Source of the DNA: Candidatus Zixiibacteriota bacterium
GTDB taxonomy: Bacteria > Zixibacteria > MSB-5A5 > GN15 > JACZUZ01
Length of the DNA stretch: 64,000 nt
Direction: 5' to 3'
Assembly (NCBI GenBank): GCA_024280775.1
Contig: JAJRPM010000003.1
Span: forward strand, 1 to 64,000
Positions 8,448-17,330 of the stretch are shown in pieces. Every line of letters starts with the position of its first letter. Position 1 is the stretch's first letter. Under the pieces are notes generated by a model that saw only the letters and a program-made list of their open reading frames with translations, was not told where the DNA came from and ran no database searches. Position numbers and translations under genes: made by a program.

Positions 8448-10061
8448 TCAATCGTTACGCAGGGCTTGAACCGGATCGACCTGCGCCGCCCGGGATGCCG
8501 GATACAATCCAGCTATGACACTAATGAATAATCCAATGCCAAAAGCAATCAAAATCAACCAGATCGGCAGGGCAAAGAACTCCATTGAGGGAATATCTTT
8601 TGAACTCATATACCAATCAGCCACCAGCGAGGCTCCCCGAGTGATTAGCCAGCCTACGAATATGCCGCCTATCGCCCCTACTGAGCCTATCATACCGGAT
8701 TCAAAAAGATACATTAGCTTAATATCTGAGTCATCGGCGCCGAGGGATTTGAGAACGCCAATTTCTCTGCGACGTTCGAGAATCGACATTACCATTGTGT
8801 TGACTATCCCCAACCCGGCGGTGACCAGCGCTATTAGTCCTATCATCCCCAGAGCTAGATTGAAAAACAGGAATACCTTCTGAATCTCGGTGAATTCTTC
8901 GGCGAAGGAGAAAGTTTCGAATCCTAATGCTTCGACTGAGTCCCTAATTGATTCATAGGGAGTCCCTTGGTCTAAATCCAAAGTTACACGACTATATTCC
9001 TCCGATGAACTGCTTGCAGTATTCATCCCGGGTATTCGCCCGGATGCCAGTGACGTAAACATATCCTGCCGTGAGCCGGAGAAACCCGCATCGGAAAGGC
9101 GGCGCCCGGAGGCTACCGACAGAATCACAGGACGAATCAGATTGCCGCTACGACCTCCGTCGATAACTCCGGCAATGCTCAAAGTCTCTGCGAATTGCTC
9201 GCGAGAATTGAGGTAACCGTCGAGAAAACGTTGCAAAGCTCCGCCAAGTTCACGACTAAGAAGCTGACTTCGGTATTCGCTATCTAATAGAGAATCGAAT
9301 CGCAGGCCTTTGAAATGGGACTTCAATGAATCGAGATTCCTGTTAAACAGGGCTCTTGTGATGGCGCTATCGAGCGAGATTACTTCCACCGACACAATGA
9401 TAGATTTACCAATCAAAGTTTTCACCGAATCCAGTTTCACACCTGCCTCAAGTGCGAATCCCTCCGTTACTAGGGCGCTTCTTGCTGTGTCAGAATCAAA
9501 AGTCGCTCCGGCCTTAATCAGAGAAAACATCTTAGTCTTGAAAGCCGAAACAGGAACAGCTCTGGCTGTAGATTCAAACGTCGTATCAGCTAGTGTTACT
9601 TTGACGGACAAATTCTCATGCGGATAGGCAAGATTTACTCCCGGAATTTTTGCCAACAATTCTATCGCTACTGAATCCAAAGGGATGACAGGCCGCTGTA
9701 TAGTATCCGCCTTTGCTGGGTCTGTGACTGATGAATCGGCATTAGAGGAATATGCTTGCAGTGAATCTATTTTCGTTGAATCTATTCGTGTTGAATCTTC
9801 TGATGTAGTGTCACCCTCACTACGTCGTCCGTGGCCTCTGAATTTCTCCTCACCTTTACCAGCGGGATAGACATACATAGTGGTAAACAGCCCCAAACTT
9901 TCAAACCTCTCGGAAATCGTCTCCTGCATTCCAGCGCCGAATGAGAGCATCGAGACAAAAGCGGCGATGGCAATCACTACACCGGAGACTGTCAGAAGCG
10001 CTCGCAGTTTCATTCGCCACAGGTTCCCGGCGGCGTTTTGTAGTAGATCGGCTACTGTCAT
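8448..10061 (-). CDS. MacB-type ABC transporter permease
   Basis: The 537-residue protein has one N-terminal membrane helix ('LLTVSGVVIAIAAFVSMLSFGAGM'), a long extracytoplasmic domain (residues ~45-390), and three C-terminal helices in the FtsX/MacB arrangement. The tail 'GLYPASRAAQVDPVQALRND' is the classical family ending. An unusual Ser/Asp/Thr-rich stretch around residues 80-120, with repeated 'DST(R/K)ID' units, sits early in the periplasmic domain. MacB-type systems use mechanotransmission to expel lipoproteins, peptides or drugs. It overlaps its ATPase gene by four bases (ATGA). Confidence 0.9.
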   Translation of the reverse strand: MTVADLLQNAAGNLWRMKLRALLTVSGVVIAIAAFVSMLSFGAGMQETISERFESLGLFTTMYVYPAGKGEEKFRGHGRRSEGDTTSEDSTRIDSTKIDSLQAYSSNADSSVTDPAKADTIQRPVIPLDSVAIELLAKIPGVNLAYPHENLSVKVTLADTTFESTARAVPVSAFKTKMFSLIKAGATFDSDTARSALVTEGFALEAGVKLDSVKTLIGKSIIVSVEVISLDSAITRALFNRNLDSLKSHFKGLRFDSLLDSEYRSQLLSRELGGALQRFLDGYLNSREQFAETLSIAGVIDGGRSGNLIRPVILSVASGRRLSDAGFSGSRQDMFTSLASGRIPGMNTASSSSEEYSRVTLDLDQGTPYESIRDSVEALGFETFSFAEEFTEIQKVFLFFNLALGMIGLIALVTAGLGIVNTMVMSILERRREIGVLKSLGADDSDIKLMYLFESGMIGSVGAIGGIFVGWLITRGASLVADWYMSSKDIPSMEFFALPIWLILIAFGIGLFISVIAGLYPASRAAQVDPVQALRND

Positions 10062-10804
10062 TTACCGGCCCCTGCAGGAGTATCAGAGACTATTTTCCCA
10101 TAATCCATTCGCACAATTCGAGTGGCGCAAGACTCCGCCAGATCGCCGTCGTGGGTCACCATCACTATGGTTATGCCGTCACGGTTGAAGCTCTTGAGAG
10201 TTTCTGCTATTTGGATGGTGTTCTCTCTATCGAGATTACCTGTTGGTTCATCGGCAAACAGAATTTGCGGGCGCTTCACCAGGGCCCGCGCGAGGGCCAC
10301 CCGCTGTTGCTCGCCGCCTGATAGGTCAGCTGGCCGATGGTCCAGTCGCTCGGCTAATCCGAGATGTGTTAGCATATCAGTCGCAAGTTTTCGCCGTTCA
10401 GGTTTTGGTGTATCATTGAAATACAAAGCGGTTTCGACATTTTCTAGAGCGGTCTTGTGTGAAATCAAATTGAATGACTGAAACACCATGCCGATTTGCC
10501 GGGCTCGATAGCGAGATAGTCGTTTGCGCGAAAAGGTGTCGAGTTGTTCACCGTCAACTAGAATTTTTCCTGCAGTGGGTGTATCCAGCCCCGCTAATAA
10601 ATTCAGGAGAGTGGACTTCCCTGAACCGGAGGACCCGACCAAAGCGAGAAATTCACCTCGGGAGACATCCAAATCAACTCCATCCAGCGCCCGCACCTCC
10701 TGGGGCCCGCGAATGTAGTAGCGACTCAATCCAACGGCTTGAAGCCATGAATCATCCGGCGTCAGACCTGACCCCGTCTCCATATTTGTAGTTATTCCTG
10801 CCAT
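10058..10804 (-). CDS. ABC transporter ATPase, LolD/MacB type
   Basis: The 248-residue ATPase has Walker A '[16 protein letters not shown]', the Q-loop '[12 protein letters not shown]', signature '[19 protein letters not shown]', Walker B '[12 protein letters not shown]' and H-loop 'VMVTHD'. The 'EPTGNLD' form is typical of LolD/MacB/FtsE ATPases. About 20 residues precede the conserved core. It energises the permease encoded immediately downstream, which overlaps by four bases. The substrate cannot be read from sequence; a membrane-fusion partner is not in the window. Confidence 0.93.
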   Translation of the reverse strand: MAGITTNMETGSGLTPDDSWLQAVGLSRYYIRGPQEVRALDGVDLDVSRGEFLALVGSSGSGKSTLLNLLAGLDTPTAGKILVDGEQLDTFSRKRLSRYRARQIGMVFQSFNLISHKTALENVETALYFNDTPKPERRKLATDMLTHLGLAERLDHRPADLSGGEQQRVALARALVKRPQILFADEPTGNLDRENTIQIAETLKSFNRDGITIVMVTHDGDLAESCATRIVRMDYGKIVSDTPAGAGK

Positions 10805-11011
10805 CGTATCTCTAGCATACTACTTCTGCAAAGAATTTGTTGCCTAAACCGGCCGTCAAATTCGTATCTCTTTTCTGTGAGCGGCTGACAAATACAATCA
10901 GCGCTGGTGATTGCCATTGGGTGGACAATAATAGTATGTTACTATCGCAGGGACTCTAAGTCAGAATTTCTTTTCTGTTGGCCCAAGAACTTGACTGCGA
11001 AGGACAATTTC

Positions 11012-13408
11012 ATGAACGTAAAATCGCTTGTCTTACTAGTTTTTATCGCATTGGGGTTTCCCACTCCAAGTCTGGCTAAAAACCAATCCAAATTGACCAT
11101 TCCGCAAATCATGCAAGGAGAGAAATTTGTCGGTAGCCTACCCTCGGGACAACATTGGTCTGAGGACGGGAAGCGCATCTATTTCGACTGGAATCCGGAA
11201 TTCAATGATTCTGATTCGCTGTATGCAATCTCTGATAATGGCAGTGTACCGGAGAAACTGTCTCTACAGACACAGCTTACGCTACCTGCTCAAAGCGGTG
11301 ACTACAACCGGAAGCGCACTCGAAAAGTATATGGCAAGAATGGTGATTTGTTCTTGTTGAACATTCGTAGCGGGACGGTTTCGCAACTGACTAATACCAA
11401 CGAGTGGGAGAGTTCGCCTGTTTTTTCGGGTGATGAAAAGCAAGTTGTTTTCAAACGTGACGGTAATCTATTCACCATGTCGATTGAATCTGGTCAACTT
11501 ACTCAACTAACAGATTTTCTCTCAGGACAAAAAAGAGAAGATGACGACACAGAGCCTACGAATGAAAACGACCGTTGGCTAAAAAAGCAGGAACGGCGCT
11601 TAAGCTCAGTTCTTGCGGAGAGGCTTTCAAAATCTGAACGAGCGGAGCAAAACGAGAAAGAGCTTGAGCCATCACGCCCATTGGAGATATTCATTGGAAG
11701 CAAACGTGCATCAAATCAGATTCTCTCACCTGATGAAAGATATGTAACTTTTCGACTAACCCAAGAACCCAAGGGAGTCACACGCACAATTGTCCCAATG
11801 TATGTCACAGAAAGCGGCTACACCCAGGATTTGAATTCACGAGCCAATGTCGGCTCTCCTCAAGCCACCCAGGAATTTGGAATCTATGATCGCAAGCGTG
11901 ACTCGGTTTACTATGTCTCAATTGATAGCTTGCCCGGATCTTTTGACATCCCCGAGTACCTGGCCGAGTATGTTTCTGATAATGACACTACCTCCTCAGA
12001 GGATGCACCGGAGATAAGAGAAGTTGCATATCACGGGCCATACTGGTCTCCTGATGGAAAACAGGCTGTGATGATTATCCTCGCTTTGGATAGGAAAGAT
12101 CGCTGGATAGTGTCACTTGATGTTGAATCGGGCGAGCTCACAATGCTAGACAGACAGCATGATGATGCCTGGATAGGCGGTCCCGGAGTCGGTTGGGGAA
12201 TATTCTGGGCTGGCAATGTGGGATGGTATCCTGATAGTCGGCGCTTCTGGTTCCAGTCTGAGGTAACCGGTTATTCGCATCTCTATAGTTTGGATGTGAC
12301 AACTGGCGCGAAGGTGGCGTTAACTTCAGGTATGTTTGAAGTAGATAGAGTAGAGCGCTCTCATGACGGTAAGTTTTTCTATTTCATAGCCAACATAGAA
12401 CATCCCGGTGATTGGCGTGTGTATCGCCTCAGCGCCAAAGGCGGAGCGCCGGTGGCGCTTACTTCAAAACCGGGGCGCTATCAATTTGCTCTTTCGCCGA
12501 ACGAAAAGAAAATTCTGCTTCGGTATTCCTACGCCACCAAACCGTGGGAGTTGTTTGTGATGAACAACAAACCCGGCGCGGAGATGATTCAGCTGACTCA
12601 CTCCACAACTGACGAGTTTGCCGCTTACCAGTGGCGTGATCCTGAGATAGTGACATTCGAGGCGCGTGACGGCGCTACTGTTTATGCGCGTTTGTATCGA
12701 CCTGAGAAACCTGTCTTGGGAGGCCCTGCGGTTGTGTTTGTGCATGGCGCGGGCTATTTGCAAAATGCGCATAAGTGGTGGAGCCATTATTATCGCGAGT
12801 TTATGTTTCACAATTTCCTCACTGATAATGGTTATACGGTTATCGATATTGATTTTCGCGCGAGTCGGGGTTATGGACGCGATTGGCGCACTGCGATATA
12901 TCGCAACATGGGCGGCAAGGATCTCAGCGACCAAGTTGACGGCGCAAAGTTTCTAGTCGAAAATTACGATGTTGATTCTGTGCGTATAGGTATCTATGGT
13001 GGTTCCTATGGCGGGTTTATTACTTTGATGGCTATGTTCAAGACTCCGGGGATATTTGCCGCAGGCGCAGGACTTCGCTCGGTTACTGATTGGGCGCATT
13101 ACAATCATGGTTACACCCAGGCAATTCTCAATACTCCGCAGTCGGACAGCCTGGCTTATTTGCGTAGTTCGCCCATCTACTTTGCTGAGGGGTTGGAGGG
13201 GGCATTGCTGATGTGTCACGGGATGATTGATGACAATGTGCATTTTCAGGATGTAGTGCGCCTGTCGCAGCGTCTGATTGAATTGGGAAAAAATGATTGG
13301 GAGCTTGCGGTATTCCCGCTTGAGCGACATAGTTTCAAAGAGTCCAGCAGTTGGACTGATGAGTACAAGCGCATTTTTGAGCTCTTTGAGGAAAATCTGA
13401 ATCCGTAA
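11012..13408 (+). CDS. Exported S9 prolyl-oligopeptidase family peptidase
   Basis: The 798-residue protein starts with a signal peptide ending near 'PSLAKNQ'. The open frame extends upstream, but the ATG at 11012 has AAGGA seven bases before it and gives the signal peptide directly. Residues 40-520 form a WD40-like/TolB-like beta-propeller ('SPDGKQAVMIILALD', 'YPDSRRFWFQSE'). The C-terminal alpha/beta hydrolase has the serine in 'GIYGGSYGGF', the Asp in 'GMIDDNVHFQDVV' and the His in 'PLERHSFKE'. It is predicted to be a periplasmic dipeptidyl- or acylaminoacyl-peptidase. The 16S/23S methyltransferase gene follows by 18 bases. Confidence 0.92.
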   Translation: MNVKSLVLLVFIALGFPTPSLAKNQSKLTIPQIMQGEKFVGSLPSGQHWSEDGKRIYFDWNPEFNDSDSLYAISDNGSVPEKLSLQTQLTLPAQSGDYNRKRTRKVYGKNGDLFLLNIRSGTVSQLTNTNEWESSPVFSGDEKQVVFKRDGNLFTMSIESGQLTQLTDFLSGQKREDDDTEPTNENDRWLKKQERRLSSVLAERLSKSERAEQNEKELEPSRPLEIFIGSKRASNQILSPDERYVTFRLTQEPKGVTRTIVPMYVTESGYTQDLNSRANVGSPQATQEFGIYDRKRDSVYYVSIDSLPGSFDIPEYLAEYVSDNDTTSSEDAPEIREVAYHGPYWSPDGKQAVMIILALDRKDRWIVSLDVESGELTMLDRQHDDAWIGGPGVGWGIFWAGNVGWYPDSRRFWFQSEVTGYSHLYSLDVTTGAKVALTSGMFEVDRVERSHDGKFFYFIANIEHPGDWRVYRLSAKGGAPVALTSKPGRYQFALSPNEKKILLRYSYATKPWELFVMNNKPGAEMIQLTHSTTDEFAAYQWRDPEIVTFEARDGATVYARLYRPEKPVLGGPAVVFVHGAGYLQNAHKWWSHYYREFMFHNFLTDNGYTVIDIDFRASRGYGRDWRTAIYRNMGGKDLSDQVDGAKFLVENYDVDSVRIGIYGGSYGGFITLMAMFKTPGIFAAGAGLRSVTDWAHYNHGYTQAILNTPQSDSLAYLRSSPIYFAEGLEGALLMCHGMIDDNVHFQDVVRLSQRLIELGKNDWELAVFPLERHSFKESSSWTDEYKRIFELFEENLNP

Positions 13409-13426
13409 TTGATAGAAGAACACACA

Positions 13427-14383
13427 ATGACACCTGAGCAAACAGAAATAGCTAAGGCCAAGACTTTGGAAATTCCGGAGTTGTATCTGGAGCGCTATGC
13501 CCCTTTGGTTGATGACGTAGATAAGTTTGTGGCTTCGATGCGCACTCCACTGGCTAAGGCGTTTCGGGTGAATCCTCTGCGCGCTGAGGTTGCTGATGTT
13601 CAGGATAGAATGGCGCGATATGGCGCAGAGCTGACTCAGTGTCAGTGGTATTCCGATGCATTTGTTTGTGAAGGGATTGATCCTAATGCTACTATGCAGA
13701 GTTTTTTGGGGCATATTTATGTGCAGGAGTTGACCTCGATGTTGCCGCCTTTGATTGCGCGGGATGAATTGACAAGCGCGGATTTAGTTTTGGATGCGTG
13801 CGCTGCGCCCGGGTCCAAAACTACGCAAATAGCGGCGTTGATGCGTGATGAGGGAGCGCTGTTTGCTAATGAGCCGAATTTTGGGCGCACTCGCTCGCTT
13901 AAGGGGAATCTGGCGCGCTGTGGGATTTTCAATGCTACTATCACTAACTATGATTTGTTGCAGTTTCCTGCCGGGCTCCAGTTCGATGTTGTGTTTGTTG
14001 ATGCGCCTTGTTCGGCTGATGGCACAGTGCGCAAAAGTCCCAGCGCTTTGCGCAACTGGCGACCGGAGCGCTCTTTGAAATATATGAATTTGCAAAAGCA
14101 ACTAATCCGTAAGGGGTTTGAGTTGCTTCGCCCGGGAGGGGCGCTGGTGTATTCCACTTGTTCGCTTTCTCCTATGGAGAATGAGGTGGTGGTTGATTTC
14201 CTTCTGCGTAATTTTCCTGCTACAGTGGAATGGACACCATTACCGTATTTTCATCTGACACCAGGGCTATCCGAGTGGGAGGAGCATACTTTTCGTCCTG
14301 AGATTAAACGCGCGGCGCGTATTTGGCCACATCATAATGACACTAATGGTTTCTTTTTTGCCAAGATTCGTAAGAGTGAATAG
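13427..14383 (+). CDS. RsmB/RsmF-type rRNA (cytosine-5) methyltransferase
   Basis: The 318-residue NOL1/NOP2/sun-family enzyme has the AdoMet motif 'VLDACAAPGSKTTQIAALM', motif IV 'VDAPCSADGTVRKSP' with the release cysteine, and motif VI 'YSTCSLSPMENEVVV' with the nucleophilic cysteine. The ATG at 13427 has an AGAAG site; a TTG at 13409 is less likely. It is shorter than RsmF (about 480) because the C-terminal PUA-like module is absent. That module appears to be encoded by the next gene, three bases downstream. Target is inferred to be 16S rRNA as for RsmF. Confidence 0.88.
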   Translation: MTPEQTEIAKAKTLEIPELYLERYAPLVDDVDKFVASMRTPLAKAFRVNPLRAEVADVQDRMARYGAELTQCQWYSDAFVCEGIDPNATMQSFLGHIYVQELTSMLPPLIARDELTSADLVLDACAAPGSKTTQIAALMRDEGALFANEPNFGRTRSLKGNLARCGIFNATITNYDLLQFPAGLQFDVVFVDAPCSADGTVRKSPSALRNWRPERSLKYMNLQKQLIRKGFELLRPGGALVYSTCSLSPMENEVVVDFLLRNFPATVEWTPLPYFHLTPGLSEWEEHTFRPEIKRAARIWPHHNDTNGFFFAKIRKSE

Positions 14384-14386
14384 GGC

Positions 14387-14845
14387 ATGAGTGAATTGAT
14401 TCCACAAGCTGAGGCCGGGCCGATTGTTGAGGCGCTATGTGAGCGGTTTGGTGTATCAGGCGCTCTTTTCGAAAACTACTCCTTGTATATGGGCTCGAAG
14501 GGTAAAGTGTATATGCGTAACACGCATGACTCGGAAGCTCGTAATGCCGCGGTGATTGGGTTGCACATTGCAACTGTCGCCGGGGCAGTGAAACCCTCCA
14601 CAAATTTCGTTCAGATATTCGGCAGACATTTTTGTAGAAATGTAATCCCAGTGACAAGTACCGAAGCGCGCGAATTGATTGCAGGACTAAACGAGTTCCC
14701 GGCGACGTCAGCGCTGGAGAATGTCACAGATGGGTATGTAGCGCTTAGTTGTGACGGTCAGTCGTTTCTATGTGGATTCCTTAAGAATGGTGTTGTACAG
14801 AACATGCTCCCGAAGAGCCGTCGACGGGTTTTGGAGTTTGTTTGA
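14387..14845 (+). CDS. Stand-alone RsmF-like PUA RNA-binding domain
   Basis: The 152-residue protein resembles the C-terminal part of RsmF. Residues 38-60 ('KGKVYMRNTHDSEARN') look like the pre-PUA strand, and residues 118-150 ('GYVALSCDGQSFLCGFLKNGVVQNMLPKSRRRVL') match the RsmF PUA-like pattern in which a lysine/arginine-rich end follows 'NGVxxNxxPK'. It starts three bases after the methyltransferase stop, so both are surely co-translated. I infer that the two proteins act together as a split RsmF. Alternative: an independent Nip7/PUA-like RNA-binding factor. Confidence 0.7.
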   Translation: MSELIPQAEAGPIVEALCERFGVSGALFENYSLYMGSKGKVYMRNTHDSEARNAAVIGLHIATVAGAVKPSTNFVQIFGRHFCRNVIPVTSTEARELIAGLNEFPATSALENVTDGYVALSCDGQSFLCGFLKNGVVQNMLPKSRRRVLEFV

Positions 14846-15060
14846 TTTGCGAGAACGGGTGTCAGGTCTGAGGACCTGACACAACCATTAATGTTGTAGT
14901 GATTCTGTTGGTTTTGGGCGGCTGTGTTTTGGGAGTGGTGTCATTACTTATGGAGGTAGGTGGGTTTTGGTGTGAAGTGGTGGTGAAATTGTGTAGCAGT
15001 GTTGGAAGGAAGCCCGCGTGGAAGGTGGGCCACCCCGCCGACTCCATCAAAGCAACTCGC
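14846..15060. other. Repeat-rich intergenic segment
   Basis: No gene is visible. It holds a perfect hairpin at 14859-14882 (listed), a T/G-rich stretch, and near 15016-15040 a GGTGGGCCACCCC palindrome inside the kind of GC-rich module that often recurs as a dispersed element. Confidence 0.5.
14859..14882. repeat. Perfect hairpin, 10-base arms with TGAG loop
   Basis: Arms GTGTCAGGTC and GACCTGACAC are exactly complementary around TGAG. It follows the PUA gene stop by 13 bases and could end that transcript, although no T-tract follows. Hairpins with this exact core are familiar as dispersed repeats in uncultured bacterial genomes; copy number beyond this window is unknown. Confidence 0.6.
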
Positions 15061-15468
15061 TCACCAAACGGATGGTGATACAGGTTCTGTCCCCTCATGA
15101 GCTATGAATTCAATAGATTTCGTATTGGGCCAATCAAGTGTCTGGATAGGTATGACAAGCCTTGCTCTCTTATCTGTCATAACTTCCATCGAGGATGTTG
15201 ATATTTCGATTGACTGTATCACTTGCATTATCAATGATTGCAACGCCCATCCACTTGATGGCTGTGGGAAAGTATATTCCACATTCCCAATGGAAATCAC
15301 TGGGTTCGTGTAGATCCTCAAAACATGATAGTCACAAGATCGCAACTCCAGTCGCGATTCGAAAAAAGATATTTGACTGATCTCTTGCCCAAGCAAGACT
15401 TCTTTCACCGCAATCATATTACAAAATTCCTCCGACAAACACTCCACGACATTTACATCATATAACAT
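15061..15468 (-). CDS. Hypothetical small beta-rich protein, paralogue B
   Basis: The 135-residue protein has no signal peptide or membrane helix. It alternates short beta strands: 'ISQISFFESRLELRS', 'VLRIYTNPVI', then a central helix 'GWALQSLIMQVIQ' and strands 'SIEISTSSMEVMTDKRARLVIPI'. The same order is seen in the gene just upstream on this strand, so the two are tandem paralogues. A GTG at 15486 is an alternative start and would overlap the neighbour by seven bases. Proteins of this size and shape are common as immunity proteins of polymorphic toxins, but no toxin lies beside them. Function unknown. Confidence 0.6.
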   Translation of the reverse strand: MLYDVNVVECLSEEFCNMIAVKEVLLGQEISQISFFESRLELRSCDYHVLRIYTNPVISIGNVEYTFPQPSSGWALQSLIMQVIQSIEISTSSMEVMTDKRARLVIPIQTLDWPNTKSIEFIAHEGTEPVSPSVW

Positions 15469-15479
15469 CCCACACAGGA

Positions 15480-15875
15480 CTACCACTCTTCCATAAAATC
15501 ATCCACATCATTTGTAATAAAGGCAGATTCATAAGTAATCTCTGGGTCGTTTAGTGGAATATCAAATCTAACTCCATTGTCGAAAGTAATTGAGATAATT
15601 TCGTCCTCAACGTGAGAAATGTCAATAATAGGTTCGCCGATTTGTTCCAGCAATACGTCGATCGAATCTGGTGAAAACGCCTCCAATCGCCGTGGTCCAG
15701 ATTGAACACTCCAGCTAGAATACACGAAGAGGCGACAATCCCCGCATACAAGTGTAACATAGTCCATTACGAATTCTATGCAGGTAAGTTTGGCATTTAT
15801 CAATGTGCTTAAAGATTCATTTAGCATTTTACTTCTTCGGAACATTGATGGGTTGATGAGCCTTTGGGTCGGCAT
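15480..15875 (-). CDS. Hypothetical small beta-rich protein, paralogue A
   Basis: The 131-residue acidic protein has the pattern 'LTCIEFVMDYVTLVCG', 'CRLFVYSSWSV', helix 'SPDSIDVLLEQIGEPI' and 'DEIISITFDNGVRFDIPL', closely paralleling the next gene. The ATG at 15875 has GAGG seven bases upstream; an internal ATG at 15827 with GAAGAAG is also credible. The two genes form a two-gene operon bordered by repeats on both sides, which suggests a cassette. Immunity-type or ligand-binding role is only a guess. Confidence 0.6.
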   Translation of the reverse strand: MPTQRLINPSMFRRSKMLNESLSTLINAKLTCIEFVMDYVTLVCGDCRLFVYSSWSVQSGPRRLEAFSPDSIDVLLEQIGEPIIDISHVEDEIISITFDNGVRFDIPLNDPEITYESAFITNDVDDFMEEW

Positions 15876-16061
15876 GTATAGCCTCGCACATAGTACCCAT
15901 TTTGGACCGGGGACATGGGTTACATTTCAACTGCCTCATCATCAAAATGTTGCAACATAGGCATAGAGAATTATACAAGGCGGGCGAACCAACAGCAAGC
16001 TGTGGGCGACCCTGTTGCGGGTGGTTGTGTTAGCGGGTTGCAACATCGTTGCTTGCCTGGG

Positions 16062-16079
16062 CGCCCGCCTTCGCGGGCG
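16062..16079. repeat. GC-rich hairpin CGCCCGC-CTTC-GCGGGCG
   Basis: Seven-base arms CGCCCGC and GCGGGCG enclose CTTC. The same CGCCTTCGCGGG theme appears as a partial copy (CCCGAAGGCGGG) near 131, which suggests a dispersed palindromic repeat family. Confidence 0.55.
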
Positions 16080-16206
16080 AGACGGTTGGGGATTTGAAGC
16101 ATGGACAAATGTCGATGCCACGCTGAAGTTTCGTACGTCGGGTTTTGGAATCGCATTCATTTGACGCACGAACTCGATGTTTTGTTGGTTTTGATATTCG
16201 GCGGTG

Positions 16207-16251
16207 ATGTCGGGTTTCTTCGCGTCTGTGACGCTACGGAACCCGACCTAC
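16207..16251 (-). repeat. REP-like element, copy A
   Basis: Read on the minus strand it begins GTAG, continues GTCGGGTTCC, holds an inner perfect stem GCGTC-ACA-GACGC and closes with AAACCCGACAT. The outer arms pair. The family has two more minus-strand copies (17254-17299 and 25694-25741). GTAG at the foot of an imperfect palindrome is the signature of REP sequences mobilised by RAYT transposases. Confidence 0.7.
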
Positions 16252-16277
16252 GGTTCTTGTCCATTGGGTGACGATTA

Positions 16278-17237
16278 TCAGTACTTTTCTATTTTGCCTA
16301 TTATTTCGGTGATTGAGGTTAGGCCCTGGGAGGTTAGGTATTTTTTTAGGTCGCGCTCTACTGTTATTGGCAGGTCGGGTTGGATGAAGAGGGCGGTGCC
16401 TAGTTGGACGGCGCTGGCTCCGCAGAGCATGAATTGGATTACGTCCTCGGCGCTGGAGGCTCCGCCGATTCCTATGACAGGCACATCCACTACATCATAG
16501 ACGCGGTTGACCATCGAGAGGGCAATCGGTTTGATGGCGGGGCCGGAGAGGCCGCCGCGATTATTTGTCAGGCCGGGGCGGCGGGTGTAGATGTCCACCG
16601 ACATGCCTATTAAGGTGTTTATCAGTGAGATAGCGTCAGCTCCGCCGGCTTCGGCGCCTTTGGCGATTCCGGCTATGTTTGTGACATTGGGGGACAGCTT
16701 TGGGATTATCGGGCGAGGGAAAACTTTTTTTACGGCTTTGACTATTCGCTCTACATCAGATGCGCTCGCGCCGAATTCTATTCCTCCAGTGGAGACATTG
16801 GGGCAAGATATATTTAGCTCTATCATATCTGCGCGCGGACAGTCAGCGAGCATTGCGCATACTTCCACGTACTCATCGAAACCGAAACCGGCGACATTTA
16901 CAACGACACCTATGTCATATTCGTCGAGGAAGCGGAGTTTTTCTGCGACGTATTTTTCTACTCCGACATTGGCCAGGCCGATGGCGTTGAGCATGCCGCT
17001 GGATTCCTCGGCGCAACGCGGTGTGGGGTGGCCCGGGCGGGGTTGACGAGTGATTGACTTGGTGACGATTCCACCGAGACGATTCAAATCGAAGATGGTG
17101 TCAAGCTCTTCGCCGTAGCCGCAGGTGCCAGAGGCGGTCCAGATTGGGTTTTTGAAACGGTAGCCGGCGATTTCTACTGAGAGGTCCGGTTTGGTTTTTG
17201 GTGTTTTGCTTTTTGGTTTTTTGGATTTGGTTATCAT
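16278..17237 (-). CDS. pyrD: Dihydroorotate dehydrogenase B, catalytic subunit
   Basis: The 319-residue FMN enzyme shows 'NPIWTASGTCGYGEE', 'LNISCPNVSTGG', 'PKLSPNVTNIAGIAKGAEAGGADAISLINT' and the phosphate loop 'DVPVIGIGGASSAEDVIQFMLCGASAVQLGTAL'. The catalytic base is Cys in 'ISCPN', as in class 1B. It oxidises dihydroorotate to orotate in pyrimidine synthesis, passing electrons to PyrK. The frame opens at 17282, but those first residues are encoded by a REP-like repeat (17254-17299), so I take the ATG at 17237; a lysine-rich stretch precedes the conserved core. Confidence 0.95.
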   Translation of the reverse strand: MITKSKKPKSKTPKTKPDLSVEIAGYRFKNPIWTASGTCGYGEELDTIFDLNRLGGIVTKSITRQPRPGHPTPRCAEESSGMLNAIGLANVGVEKYVAEKLRFLDEYDIGVVVNVAGFGFDEYVEVCAMLADCPRADMIELNISCPNVSTGGIEFGASASDVERIVKAVKKVFPRPIIPKLSPNVTNIAGIAKGAEAGGADAISLINTLIGMSVDIYTRRPGLTNNRGGLSGPAIKPIALSMVNRVYDVVDVPVIGIGGASSAEDVIQFMLCGASAVQLGTALFIQPDLPITVERDLKKYLTSQGLTSITEIIGKIEKY

Positions 17238-17253
17238 ATGCTTTTGGGCGAGC

Positions 17254-17299
17254 ATGTCGGGTTTATTGTTCGCTTTGCTCACGGCGGAACCCGACCTAC
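17254..17299 (-). repeat. REP-like element, copy B
   Basis: On the minus strand it reads GTAGGTCGGGTTCC and ends AAACCCGACAT, with a less regular centre than copies A and C. It sits between pyrK and pyrD and reaches into the region before the pyrD start, so the leader of pyrD in the operon mRNA would carry this hairpin. Confidence 0.65.
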
Positions 17300-17330
17300 T
17301 TGTATGTTTGGAGCTTTTATGTTCTTGCTG

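Larger units (their letters stand above)
15876..16277. other. Intergenic repeat cluster
   Basis: No gene is evident in these 400 bases. They contain a 12-base palindrome ATGTTGCAACAT near 15946 whose half GTTGCAACAT recurs near 16037. They also contain the GC hairpin at 16062-16079 and the GTAG-headed element at 16207-16251. The promoter of the upstream minus-strand pair must lie in the first part. Confidence 0.5.

Noticed and set aside
10122..10481. Plus-strand frame opposite the ABC ATPase
   Set aside because: It is antisense to Walker and signature motifs of the ATPase.
12953..13714. Long open frame opposite the S9 peptidase and methyltransferase genes
   Set aside because: It lies antisense to strongly conserved coding sequence, lacks a ribosome site and its translation shows no domain pattern.
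14859..16079. CRISPR array
   Set aside because: The repeats are palindromic, differ from each other and have no regular spacing.
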